Shown piece after piece: positions 9,496 through 17,842 of a stretch of 64,000 nucleotides of DNA. This stretch comes from an uncultured Cytophagales bacterium. GTDB taxonomy: Bacteria; Bacteroidota; Bacteroidia; Cytophagales; Cyclobacteriaceae. The stretch spans positions 62,001 to 126,000 of the forward strand of contig CAJXNP010000009.1 of NCBI GenBank assembly GCA_913057175.1, read 5' to 3'. How positions within the stretch are numbered: the stretch's first letter is position 1; each line of letters begins with the position of its first letter. Made by a program: the position numbers and the translations under genes. The notes below the pieces were generated by a model, which saw nothing but the letters and a program-made list of their open reading frames with translations, did not search any database and was not told where the DNA came from.

Positions 9496-9530
9496 AAGGA
9501 GGGAGTTCCCGAACAGGAATTCCCTCTTTT
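9496..9530 (+). terminator. hairpin between rpsO and pnp
   Basis: GAGGGAGTTCC (9499-9509) pairs with GGAATTCCCTC (9516-9526) with one G-U, loop CGAACA, then TTTT. It could partly terminate rpsO transcription or act as a processing site before pnp. Confidence 0.75.
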
Positions 9531-9567
9531 AATTCTGTCCTATCATTTCTTACCATTATAATTTATT

Positions 9568-11721
9568 ATGTCACAAAACGGAATTATTAAAACATTAACC
9601 CTTTCAGATGGTCGAACTATATCCATCGAAACCGGGAAGTTAGCCAAGCAGGCTGACGGGTCAGTAGTTGTTAGAATGGGCGATACCATGTTGCTGGCCA
9701 CAGTGGTTTCAAATGAAGATCCGGTTGAAGGCGCGGATTTCCTACCTCTTTCAGTCGACTATCAGGAAAAATTTGCAGCAGCAGGAAGAATCCCAGGTGG
9801 GTTCCTCAAACGAGAAGGAAGATTATCAGATCACGAAGTATTGGTTTGTCGATTAGTCGACAGAGCTATTCGACCTATGTTTCCCGATGATTATCATTCG
9901 GAAACACAAATAAATATACAACTTATATCTGCAGATGCAGATGTAATGCCAGATGCACTGGCCGCATTAGCTGCTTCGTCGGCGCTTGCAGTTTCGGACA
10001 TACCTTTTAACGGTCCGATTTCAGAAGTACGTGTGGTAAAATCAAATGGTGAATTCCTGATTAACCCCAAAACAGAATCCATTAAATCAGCTGTTATTGA
10101 TATCATCGTTGCTGCCACCATAGATAACATTCTCATGGTCGAAGGCGAGATGAGTGAGGTGTCTGAAGAAGATATGCTTGAAGCGTTGAAGGTTGCGCAT
10201 GAAGCTATAAAAGATCAGTGCAAACTTCAGTTAGAGCTTCAGGAAGCAGTGGGATCTCAGCAAAAAAGAGAATACAGTCATGAAGAGCATGACCTTGAGC
10301 TAGAAAAAGAACTTCATGATAAGTACTATGCTAGGTATTTTGAAGTCGCACAAAGGCTAATAACAAACAAGAAAGAAAGGAAAGAAGCTTTTAGTGCGAT
10401 CAAAGATGAATACATCGATGCTTTGCCTGAAGAACATGAGATCAATCTTGACCTTGTCAGCAGATATTTTCATAAAATTGAAAAAGAAGCAGCCAGAAAC
10501 CTCGTATTAGAAAAAAATATCAGATTGGATGGGCGTAAGCTAAACGAAATCAGACCAATCTGGACGGAAGTTGATTATTTGCCTGCTGCTCATGGGTCAG
10601 CTATTTTTACCCGTGGAGAGACGCAATCCTTGACCACAGTGACTTTGGGCACAAAGCTGGATCAGCAGATGATCGACAGCGCGATGATCACAGGATCTAA
10701 TCGATTCCTGTTGCATTACAATTTCCCTGGATTTTCAACGGGTGAAGTAAGGCCAAACAGAGGTCCCGGACGAAGGGAAGTCGGTCATGGAAACCTGGCA
10801 TTGCGGGCATTGAAAAAAGTTGTTCCGCCTGATAGCGAAAACCCATACACCATCAGGGTTGTTTCTGATATTCTGGAGTCTAATGGCTCATCATCTATGG
10901 CAACTGTATGTGCAGGATCTCTGGCTATGATGGATGCAGGTATAAAATTATCGGCACCGGTTTCCGGCATTGCTATGGGTATGATCTCGGATGCAGAAAC
11001 GGGAAAATATGCTGTTTTATCTGATATTCTCGGTGATGAAGATCACCTTGGGGACATGGACTTTAAAGTTACCGGTACCGAAAAAGGTATTACAGCCTGC
11101 CAGATGGATATTAAGATTGACGGTTTATCATACGATGTTTTGAAGGAAGCATTGTATCAGGCGAAAGAAGGAAGACTGCATATACTGAATAAAATGAGTG
11201 AAACCCTCAGCGAACCACGTGCAGACTTAAAAGCTTCTGCTCCGAGAATCAGCGAAATGCGTATTCCTAAGGACCTGATTGGAGCCGTGATCGGACCAGG
11301 TGGTAAGGTCATTCAGGAAATCCAGGCAACTACCGGTGCGACAATCGTCATTGAAGAAGTAGATAATGCCGGTGTGGTACAGATATTCTCTGCAAACAAA
11401 GAATCTCTTGATAATGCTGTTGCCAGAATCAAAGCCATCGTTGCGGTACCTGAAGTAGGGGAAGTGTATGATGGAGTTGTTAAATCTATCCAGCCATTTG
11501 GAGCATTTATTGAATTTATGCCAGGTAAAGAAGGATTACTTCACATTTCTGAGATCAAATGGGAACGAATTAAGGAAATGAAAGGCGTTCTGGAAGTAGG
11601 TGAAGAGATCAAAGTGAAGCTATTGGATGTAGATCCGAAGACCGGAAAATTCAAGCTTTCCAGAAAGGTTTTATTGCCAAAACCTGAAAATCACCAGGCA
11701 AATGCAGAAAAATCGAGATAA
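9568..11721 (+). CDS. pnp: polyribonucleotide nucleotidyltransferase (PNPase)
   Basis: A 3'-5' phosphorolytic exoribonuclease acting on mRNA in the cytoplasm, usually within a degradosome. 717 residues, normal. Domains in order: first RNase PH domain (about 1-140), all-helical linker (to about 305), second catalytic RNase PH domain ([13 protein letters not shown], then [17 protein letters not shown]), KH domain from about 560 ([20 protein letters not shown]) and S1 domain from about 630 ([20 protein letters not shown]). All are intact. The ATG is 75 nt after rpsO, beyond a hairpin. Confidence 0.98.
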   Translation: MSQNGIIKTLTLSDGRTISIETGKLAKQADGSVVVRMGDTMLLATVVSNEDPVEGADFLPLSVDYQEKFAAAGRIPGGFLKREGRLSDHEVLVCRLVDRAIRPMFPDDYHSETQINIQLISADADVMPDALAALAASSALAVSDIPFNGPISEVRVVKSNGEFLINPKTESIKSAVIDIIVAATIDNILMVEGEMSEVSEEDMLEALKVAHEAIKDQCKLQLELQEAVGSQQKREYSHEEHDLELEKELHDKYYARYFEVAQRLITNKKERKEAFSAIKDEYIDALPEEHEINLDLVSRYFHKIEKEAARNLVLEKNIRLDGRKLNEIRPIWTEVDYLPAAHGSAIFTRGETQSLTTVTLGTKLDQQMIDSAMITGSNRFLLHYNFPGFSTGEVRPNRGPGRREVGHGNLALRALKKVVPPDSENPYTIRVVSDILESNGSSSMATVCAGSLAMMDAGIKLSAPVSGIAMGMISDAETGKYAVLSDILGDEDHLGDMDFKVTGTEKGITACQMDIKIDGLSYDVLKEALYQAKEGRLHILNKMSETLSEPRADLKASAPRISEMRIPKDLIGAVIGPGGKVIQEIQATTGATIVIEEVDNAGVVQIFSANKESLDNAVARIKAIVAVPEVGEVYDGVVKSIQPFGAFIEFMPGKEGLLHISEIKWERIKEMKGVLEVGEEIKVKLLDVDPKTGKFKLSRKVLLPKPENHQANAEKSR

Positions 11722-11815
11722 AAAATCTATATTATTAGAACATTAGGGTAACAAATCCGTACAAATAATGTTTTGATATATAAGAATTAAAATACTTTCA
11801 AGTCAAAAATAGCTT

Positions 11816-12679
11816 ATGAGACAACTAAAGATTAGCAAACAAATTACTAACCGGGAAAGTCAATCCTTAGACAAATATTTGCAGGAAATTGGTAAGGTTG
11901 ATCTTTTGACTCCTGATGAAGAGGTGGAATTGGCGAAGAGGATTCGGGAAGGAGACCAAATGGCATTGGAAAAATTGACCAAGGCCAATTTGAGGTTTGT
12001 AGTTTCTGTTGCTAAGCAGTATCAAAATCAGGGCTTATCCCTGGGCGACCTGATCAACGAAGGAAACCTTGGTTTGATCAAGGCAGCTCAGCGATTTGAT
12101 GAAACCCGTGGTTTTAAGTTTATTTCGTACGCCGTTTGGTGGATCAGACAGTCCATTCTTCAGGCACTTGCCGAGCAGTCAAGGATCGTAAGATTACCAC
12201 TTAACCGTGTTGGATCACTAAACAAGATCTCAAAGACTTTTTCTGAACTTGAACAAAAATACGAAAGGGAGCCATCACCAGATGAATTAGCGGATGTATT
12301 GGATGTGACGACTGCAGAAGTTGTCGACACCTTAAAAATCTCCGGAAGACATGTTTCTATGGATGCTCCATTTGTTCAGGGTGAAGAAAACAGCTTGTTG
12401 GATGTTTTGGAAAACGATGGCGAGGAAACTCCTGATAATGAATTGATGAACGATTCATTGCGAAAAGAGGTGCAACGGGCATTGTCAACCTTAACGCAAA
12501 GAGAGGCAGATGTCATCAGTTTGTATTTCGGACTAAACGGAGAACACTCCATGACGCTGGAAGAAATTGGTGAAAAGTTCAATTTAACAAGAGAAAGGGT
12601 AAGACAAATTAAAGAAAAAGCCATCAGGCGACTAAGACATACTTCTCGTAGTAAGGCTTTGAAACCTTATCTGGGATAA
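11816..12679 (+). CDS. rpoD: primary RNA polymerase sigma factor (short Bacteroidota type)
   Basis: Housekeeping sigma factor directing RNA polymerase to TAnnTTTG promoters. 287 residues, lacking the long region 1.1 and non-conserved insertion of proteobacterial RpoD, which is typical of this phylum. Region 1.2 ([20 protein letters not shown]), region 2 ([19 protein letters not shown], then [13 protein letters not shown]), region 3 and region 4 ([20 protein letters not shown]) are all present. It stands alone, 94 nt after pnp, and ends at a strong terminator. Confidence 0.96.
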   Translation: MRQLKISKQITNRESQSLDKYLQEIGKVDLLTPDEEVELAKRIREGDQMALEKLTKANLRFVVSVAKQYQNQGLSLGDLINEGNLGLIKAAQRFDETRGFKFISYAVWWIRQSILQALAEQSRIVRLPLNRVGSLNKISKTFSELEQKYEREPSPDELADVLDVTTAEVVDTLKISGRHVSMDAPFVQGEENSLLDVLENDGEETPDNELMNDSLRKEVQRALSTLTQREADVISLYFGLNGEHSMTLEEIGEKFNLTRERVRQIKEKAIRRLRHTSRSKALKPYLG

Positions 12680-12702
12680 TATTGTTTATACATATGATAT
12701 TG

Positions 12703-12737
12703 AAGGGTCTCTTAAACGTAAAGAGGCCTTTTTTTTT
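12703..12737 (+). terminator. terminator after rpoD
   Basis: GGTCTCTT (12706-12713) pairs with AAGAGGCC (12721-12728) with one T-G pair, loop of 7, then a run of nine T. Confidence 0.88.
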
Positions 12738-12773
12738 AAAATTTAGGTTTAATCAATTATCAGTTAATTAAAA

Positions 12774-13718
12774 ATGAGTAATAGTAAGGATGCTGCAAAT
12801 GTTGTGATTTTAGGTTCAGGACCAGCTGGCTATACAGCTGCCATTTATGCTTCCAGAGCAGGTTTAAAACCTGTCCTTTATCAGGGTGGACAACCCGGAG
12901 GTCAGCTAACCATCACCAATGATGTCGAAAATTATCCGGGATATCCGGATGGCATCAACGGACCACAAATGATGGTCGATTTTCAAAAGCAGGCTGAAAG
13001 ATTCGGAACAGACATTCGATACGGCCTGGCCACATCAGTTGATTTCAGCAAAAAGCCTTTCAAGATCACAATTGATGAAAAGGATGAAGTTTTGGCACAT
13101 TCCGTTATCATATCAACTGGCGCTTCCGCAAAATGGTTAGGTCTTGAATCCGAGCAAAGACTAAATGGAAGAGGTGTAAGTGCATGCGCTGTATGTGATG
13201 GATTCTTTTTTAGAGGGAAAGATGTTGTGGTAATTGGCGGAGGTGATACAGCAGCTGAAGAAGCAACCTACCTGTCAAAGCTTTGTAGTCATGTGCATAT
13301 GCTGGTACGAAGGGATGAATTGAGGGCATCCAAAATTATGCAAAAAAGAGTTTTTAACGCTCCAAATGTCACCGTTCACTGGAATACTTCAGCTGTTGAA
13401 GTGTTAGGTGATGATGAAGTAGAAGGAGTAAAAGTAATTAACAATCAGACGAAAGAATTAAGCGAAATAAAGGTTCAGGGATTTTTTGTAGCCATTGGCC
13501 ACCAACCCAATACGGATATTTTCAAAGGGTATCTGGACATGGATGACAACGGATACATCAAAACAGTACCCGGATCGACTTATACAAATATTGAAGGTGT
13601 ATTTGCTTCGGGCGATGCCCAGGATCACATTTATCGCCAGGCTGTTACCGCCGCAGGAACGGGATGCATGGCAGCGCTGGATGCTGAAAGATGGCTGACA
13701 GCCCAGGAATTGGTTTAA
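12774..13718 (+). CDS. trxB: thioredoxin-disulfide reductase
   Basis: FAD/NADPH flavoenzyme that reduces thioredoxin; 314 residues, normal length. FAD-binding GSGPAGYTAAIYASRAG at residues about 13-29, the redox-active CAVC at Cys138/Cys141 followed by DGFFF, the NADPH-binding GGGDTAAEEATYLS, and the C-terminal FAD motif GVFASGDAQDHIYRQAVTAA are all present. It is followed by the bacillithiol gene bshB1 (73 nt), so two thiol-redox functions are neighbours; a shared operon is possible. Confidence 0.97.
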   Translation: MSNSKDAANVVILGSGPAGYTAAIYASRAGLKPVLYQGGQPGGQLTITNDVENYPGYPDGINGPQMMVDFQKQAERFGTDIRYGLATSVDFSKKPFKITIDEKDEVLAHSVIISTGASAKWLGLESEQRLNGRGVSACAVCDGFFFRGKDVVVIGGGDTAAEEATYLSKLCSHVHMLVRRDELRASKIMQKRVFNAPNVTVHWNTSAVEVLGDDEVEGVKVINNQTKELSEIKVQGFFVAIGHQPNTDIFKGYLDMDDNGYIKTVPGSTYTNIEGVFASGDAQDHIYRQAVTAAGTGCMAALDAERWLTAQELV

Positions 13719-13791
13719 ATCACATTTAACAATCTAATATATTGCAGATGTCTTTTGGATAGAAAGCCAAAGGACATTAGCTTTTTGCACT

Positions 13792-14508
13792 ATGAAAGTT
13801 GACATACTCGTAATTGCTGCTCACCCCGATGATGCAGAACTTTGTTGTTCCGGTACCATTGCCAAACATATCTCCCTCGGAAAATCCGTAGGAATGATCG
13901 ATTTGACCCGTGGAGAAATGGGCACGCGTGGAACCCCTGAAATTCGAATCCAAGAATCAGAGGAAGCCGCCAGAATACTTGGATTGTCTTTTCGGACAAA
14001 TATGGAGTTCAAGGATTTTTTCTTTAAAAACGATCTTCCACATCAACAGGCATTAGTTGAGAAGATTCGGTTTTATCAACCGGAAATCATTATAACCAAC
14101 GCGACATCAGACAGGCATCCTGATCATGGCAAAGCGTCTGAATTGGTTGAGAAAGCAGTATTTCTATCAGGTTTGGTAAAGTTCAAAACCGAAGTGAACG
14201 GAAAGCAGCAAATTGCTTATCGTCCAAAACACGTCTATCATTTCATGCAAAACAACTACATCGAGCCTGATCTGATCGTTGATATTTCCGATCATTGGGA
14301 CACCAAGATCAATTCCATAAAAGCCTACACATCACAATTTTACAATCCGGAAAGCGATGAGCCTGCATCCTTCATTTCTTCAAAGGAATTTTTGGAATTC
14401 ATCGAATCCCGTGCGATTACATTAGGACATAAAATCGGTGTCAAATACGGGGAAGGCTTTACCAATAATAAGAAATTGGGGGTTAATAATCTTTTTGACC
14501 TGATTTAA
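13792..14508 (+). CDS. bshB1: bacillithiol biosynthesis deacetylase BshB1
   Basis: Zinc-dependent N-deacetylase of the LmbE/PIG-L fold that removes acetate from GlcNAc-malate in bacillithiol synthesis. 238 residues. The zinc motif AAHPDDAELCCSGTIA lies at residues 9-24 (His11, Asp14), with TRGEMGTRGTPEIRIQE and the second zinc site TSDRHPDHGKASELV; YKxxxxxSQFY-type end (KAYTSQFYNPESDEPASFIS) is the BshB1 signature. It follows trxB; bshA and bshC are not in the window. Bacillithiol is the main low-molecular-weight thiol in many Bacteroidota. Confidence 0.93.
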   Translation: MKVDILVIAAHPDDAELCCSGTIAKHISLGKSVGMIDLTRGEMGTRGTPEIRIQESEEAARILGLSFRTNMEFKDFFFKNDLPHQQALVEKIRFYQPEIIITNATSDRHPDHGKASELVEKAVFLSGLVKFKTEVNGKQQIAYRPKHVYHFMQNNYIEPDLIVDISDHWDTKINSIKAYTSQFYNPESDEPASFISSKEFLEFIESRAITLGHKIGVKYGEGFTNNKKLGVNNLFDLI

Positions 14509-14589
14509 CATGAATTAGAAAGCATTAAAAAACCCCTCTTAAACCTTTGAATGACGTTTTTTGTTAGTTTTCTTGCGTCGAATTCTGGT

Positions 14590-15843
14590 TTACTTAGCAT
14601 CATATTCCCTGAACCACATCAATAATTCTTTTTCAGAAAATTCATTTGCCTGAAGATTGTGAACTTCCTTCAAATACTGAATGACAGCTTCCCTGACCGG
14701 CAGATTTGGATAAAAATTATCCCGTGCAAAATGCACGAATTTCATCAATCGAAAACCATCAAACCATCTGAAAAAAGCTTTTTGAAAAGTTGATTTTTCT
14801 GCTGTATTGTTATGAATCTTTTCTATTTGACCAATGAAATTTTGACTGCTAAGAAACGATTGAATGGACTGGGGCATCTTTTGCAAAAATGCATTTAATT
14901 GGCCTGGCAAAAGCTGAAATAACTCTAAATGGTTATCTAATAGAGATTTCAGGTCTCTGAATGACTGAAAATTATAGGAAAAATATTCACTTGACTCTTT
15001 TTTTATGAACTCTGAAATCGTTTTTCCTGTTCCAAATGGAACACGGAGGGATGGTCTTGAGGATGGATAAACACAAGTGGAATTCAGGTTGAAATAATTT
15101 CCCTGTGGAATGATCTTATGTAAAAAATAAAAATCCTCTCCGGCCTTTCGCTTATTCATGCCTCCCTGTTTGGCGTAATCCCTTGCTGATACGGCAAAAC
15201 TCGATCCTACCGTCTGAAAGGCAAATGGAAATCCCGCGAAACGTTGCGCGTGGATGTAATAGCGAAGGTGCAATTCATATTGAATAATCCCCTTACTTAT
15301 TAAGTCTGAACATTGATCAAACGGGTGCCGGAATTGGATACTTACGCCTGTTGTATTGGGAAACTTGTTCCAATGCTTTTCGATTTCCACCAGGTAATTT
15401 TGATCAACTGTTGTATCTGCGTCCAGAGAAACAATAATTCCCTTTTCGTTGTTGATTTTTGAAAATCGGCTGATGGCCTCATCCATTCCAACTTTTCTCG
15501 CATAGCCCGGGCCGGCTATTTTGTGAGGCACTTTTAGCAAGGGGATTATGAAGTATTTTCTCTTAATTAATTGATGTTGATTGATCCAGTTTTCAACATC
15601 ATTGATTTGTAAGTTCGTATCATCAACAATGTCTTTTGGATCGTTTTCGCGTGTATTGACGACAATAATAACCTCTACACTTTTTACAGTTTTCAGACAA
15701 CTTTCCAGTGATTCAAGTGTTTTGATCAATTCCGGTTCATGATAGGAGGGAATGACTACAATTATCCCAAGATCTTTCTCAGGCTCATCAGAGATCCATT
15801 TTTCAGGAATAGCGTATCGTTTTAGGTAAGTGCTAAACAACAT
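14590..15843 (-). CDS. glycosyltransferase family 2
   Basis: 417 residues with a GT2 catalytic domain: IVVIPSYHEPELIKTLESLE at about 27-46, a metal-binding-type SLDADTT at about 137-143, and acceptor-side region MNKRKAGEDFYFLHKIIPQG. No signal peptide and no clear membrane span, so probably a cytoplasmic or membrane-associated enzyme adding sugars to an unknown acceptor. Its start overlaps the pdxH stop by 1 nt on the same strand, so the two are translationally coupled. The acceptor and sugar cannot be predicted. Confidence 0.82.
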   Translation of the reverse strand: MLFSTYLKRYAIPEKWISDEPEKDLGIIVVIPSYHEPELIKTLESLESCLKTVKSVEVIIVVNTRENDPKDIVDDTNLQINDVENWINQHQLIKRKYFIIPLLKVPHKIAGPGYARKVGMDEAISRFSKINNEKGIIVSLDADTTVDQNYLVEIEKHWNKFPNTTGVSIQFRHPFDQCSDLISKGIIQYELHLRYYIHAQRFAGFPFAFQTVGSSFAVSARDYAKQGGMNKRKAGEDFYFLHKIIPQGNYFNLNSTCVYPSSRPSLRVPFGTGKTISEFIKKESSEYFSYNFQSFRDLKSLLDNHLELFQLLPGQLNAFLQKMPQSIQSFLSSQNFIGQIEKIHNNTAEKSTFQKAFFRWFDGFRLMKFVHFARDNFYPNLPVREAVIQYLKEVHNLQANEFSEKELLMWFREYDAK

Positions 15844-16487
15844 CAGGGAGCCAGCCGGTCAATGGTCCAGGATTGATCATCTTGCCTGGAATAAAGAATC
15901 CTGTCATGCAATCTGTTTGGGCGTCCCTGCCAGAACTCCATTCGTTCAGGAAAGATATAATACCCTCCCCAGTTTTCGGGCCTTTGTACTTCTCCAAAGC
16001 CTACTTTTAAAGCTTCTCTTGCAAACCAAACCTTTATTTTTGTGCGAGATTTTATTACCTGGCTTTGTGGTGATATGCGGGCACCAATCTTACTTGCCCG
16101 TGGTCTTGATTGAAAGTATTCGTCAGAAACTTTCGATGAAGCTTTTTCCACTTTTCCTTCAATGTGCACCTGGCGTTCGAGTTCCTTCCACAACAGGGTG
16201 CCTGAGATTTGAGCATTTTCTTCCAGCTGACGTCCTTTTCTACTTAAATAATTGGTATAAAAAACAAGTTGTGTATCACTTATCCCTTTGAGAAGGACGG
16301 TTCTGGTGGAGGGCTTTAGGTCTTTGCCTACAGTTGCAATGATCATGGCTGTTGGCTCCAGCACCTTTTTATTGATTGCTTCATTCATCCATTTTTCAAG
16401 TTGTAACAAAGGGTTTGGGTCAACATTTTTTTTGCTGATGGAGCTCAATTTGTAATTTTTCCTGATGTTGGAAATGTCCGTTCCCAT
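15843..16487 (-). CDS. pdxH: pyridoxamine 5'-phosphate oxidase
   Basis: FMN enzyme oxidising PNP/PMP to pyridoxal 5'-phosphate. 214 residues, normal. Conserved blocks: TAMIIATVGKDLKPSTRTVL, LVFYTNYLSRKGRQLEENAQ, SRPRASKIGARISPQSQVI and the C-terminal GYYIFPERMEFWQGRPNRLH, then W-T-I-D-R-L-A-P, which is the expected end. It is the first gene of a two-gene minus-strand operon with the GT2 gene. Confidence 0.96.
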   Translation of the reverse strand: MGTDISNIRKNYKLSSISKKNVDPNPLLQLEKWMNEAINKKVLEPTAMIIATVGKDLKPSTRTVLLKGISDTQLVFYTNYLSRKGRQLEENAQISGTLLWKELERQVHIEGKVEKASSKVSDEYFQSRPRASKIGARISPQSQVIKSRTKIKVWFAREALKVGFGEVQRPENWGGYYIFPERMEFWQGRPNRLHDRILYSRQDDQSWTIDRLAP

Positions 16488-16642
16488 GATGGTGCTTAAT
16501 ATTTACTTTCGGATGAATAAAATATTTTTTGACTAATGACTAAAAATGATAGTTTTGATCAGTTTAACGCATTTGTAAAAACAAATTAAATATTTAATAA
16601 AGAAACTTTTGTTCTCTAAATAAAGAATAATTAATAGAAGAT

Positions 16643-17227
16643 ATGAAGTTAAGTATTGATTTGGTTGTGGATAGCAGCCAGGAATGGATTGATGCAGTCA
16701 TGAATGATTTCAACAGCTTCCTGCAGGACCATGCCAATTGTGAGAGAAAAGCCTCATCCATGGCTATGAGTTTTGTTGCGAAATATCCGGACAGGGTTGA
16801 GATCATTCCAGAACTGATTGACACGGCAATCGAGGAACTGGAGCACTTTCAATGTGTCTATCAGATTATGGAAGAGCGCGGAATTCAGCTTCCGCAGAAA
16901 ATGGAACAGGATCTTTATGTCCAGCAATTGATCGATTGTTGCCGGTCGGGTAGGGAAGACCGTTTCCTGGATCGGTTGCTTTTAGGATCGATCATCGAAT
17001 GCCGGGGAGCTGAACGATTCAGGCTGGTCTATGAAGCTTTGCCCGATGGTGATTTGAAAAAATTTTACCACGAATTATGGGCTTCTGAAGCAAAACATGG
17101 GAACATTTTCGTAAAGATGAGTATGAATTATTTTGATAAGGGAGAAATCTATGATAGATTGAATGAGTTAAATGAGGAGGAGGGAAGAATTATCCAATCT
17201 CTTCCGATTAAAGCAGCATTGCACTAG
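16643..17227 (+). CDS. miaE: tRNA-(ms2io6A)-hydroxylase
   Basis: Di-iron ferritin-like monooxygenase that hydroxylates the isopentenyl group of ms2i6A37 in tRNA. 194 residues. Iron-ligand Glu/His sets are visible: HANCERKASSMAMSF (about 31-45), IEELEHFQCVY (about 67-77), ECRGAERFRLVYEAL (about 118-132) and SEAKHGNIF. The yqgE ATG follows the stop codon with no gap, indicating cotranscription. Confidence 0.93.
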   Translation: MKLSIDLVVDSSQEWIDAVMNDFNSFLQDHANCERKASSMAMSFVAKYPDRVEIIPELIDTAIEELEHFQCVYQIMEERGIQLPQKMEQDLYVQQLIDCCRSGREDRFLDRLLLGSIIECRGAERFRLVYEALPDGDLKKFYHELWASEAKHGNIFVKMSMNYFDKGEIYDRLNELNEEEGRIIQSLPIKAALH

Positions 17228-17812
17228 ATGTCAAATGAGTACTTTAAATATAATAACAATCAAAAGCCCGAAAAGGGGGATTTATTAATTTCAGAGCCTC
17301 TCTTGCCGGATAATAATTTTAGCAGAAGTGTTGTGTATCTTTGTGAACACAATGAAGATGGGGCCTTTGGATTTGTTTTGAACAGACCTGCAAAGTTGAT
17401 GCTGTCCCAGATCATGGAGGATTTTGAGAAGTCCGAAAACGATTTGTTTATCGGCGGACCTGTGCAGCAGGACACTTTGCATTATATTCACAGGGTACCG
17501 GAGCTTTTGATGGAAAGCAAGGAGATTAAAAATGGCATTTTCTGGGGTGGAAATTTTGAGCAATTAAAATTTCAACTGGAGAATAATATTATCAGAAGCC
17601 AGGATATTAAGTTTTTTGTTGGTTACTCAGGATGGGCAGCTGGTCAGCTGATTGATGAATTAAAAATAAATTCGTGGATTGTATTTAAAAATGCAGATAT
17701 TACGCAGATTTTTGATACAGAGCCAGATGTGCTCTGGAAGGAAACCCTGACAAAAATGGGTGGTAAATATAGAATGTTTTCAAATTACCCGGAAGACCCG
17801 AGGTTAAATTGA
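17228..17812 (+). CDS. YqgE/AlgH family protein
   Basis: 194 residues of the UPF0301 family: KGDLLISEPLLPDNNFSRSV at about 17-36, then GAFGFVLNRPAKLMLSQIM, LFIGGPVQQDTLHYIHR and VGYSGWAAGQLIDEL. The family's biochemical role is unsettled; it is a conserved cytoplasmic protein. Its ATG directly follows the miaE stop, and the DUF349 gene begins 30 nt after its stop. Confidence 0.93.
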   Translation: MSNEYFKYNNNQKPEKGDLLISEPLLPDNNFSRSVVYLCEHNEDGAFGFVLNRPAKLMLSQIMEDFEKSENDLFIGGPVQQDTLHYIHRVPELLMESKEIKNGIFWGGNFEQLKFQLENNIIRSQDIKFFVGYSGWAAGQLIDELKINSWIVFKNADITQIFDTEPDVLWKETLTKMGGKYRMFSNYPEDPRLN

Positions 17813-17842
17813 CCAATTAAGTTTGGTAAAAAGAATAGAGAT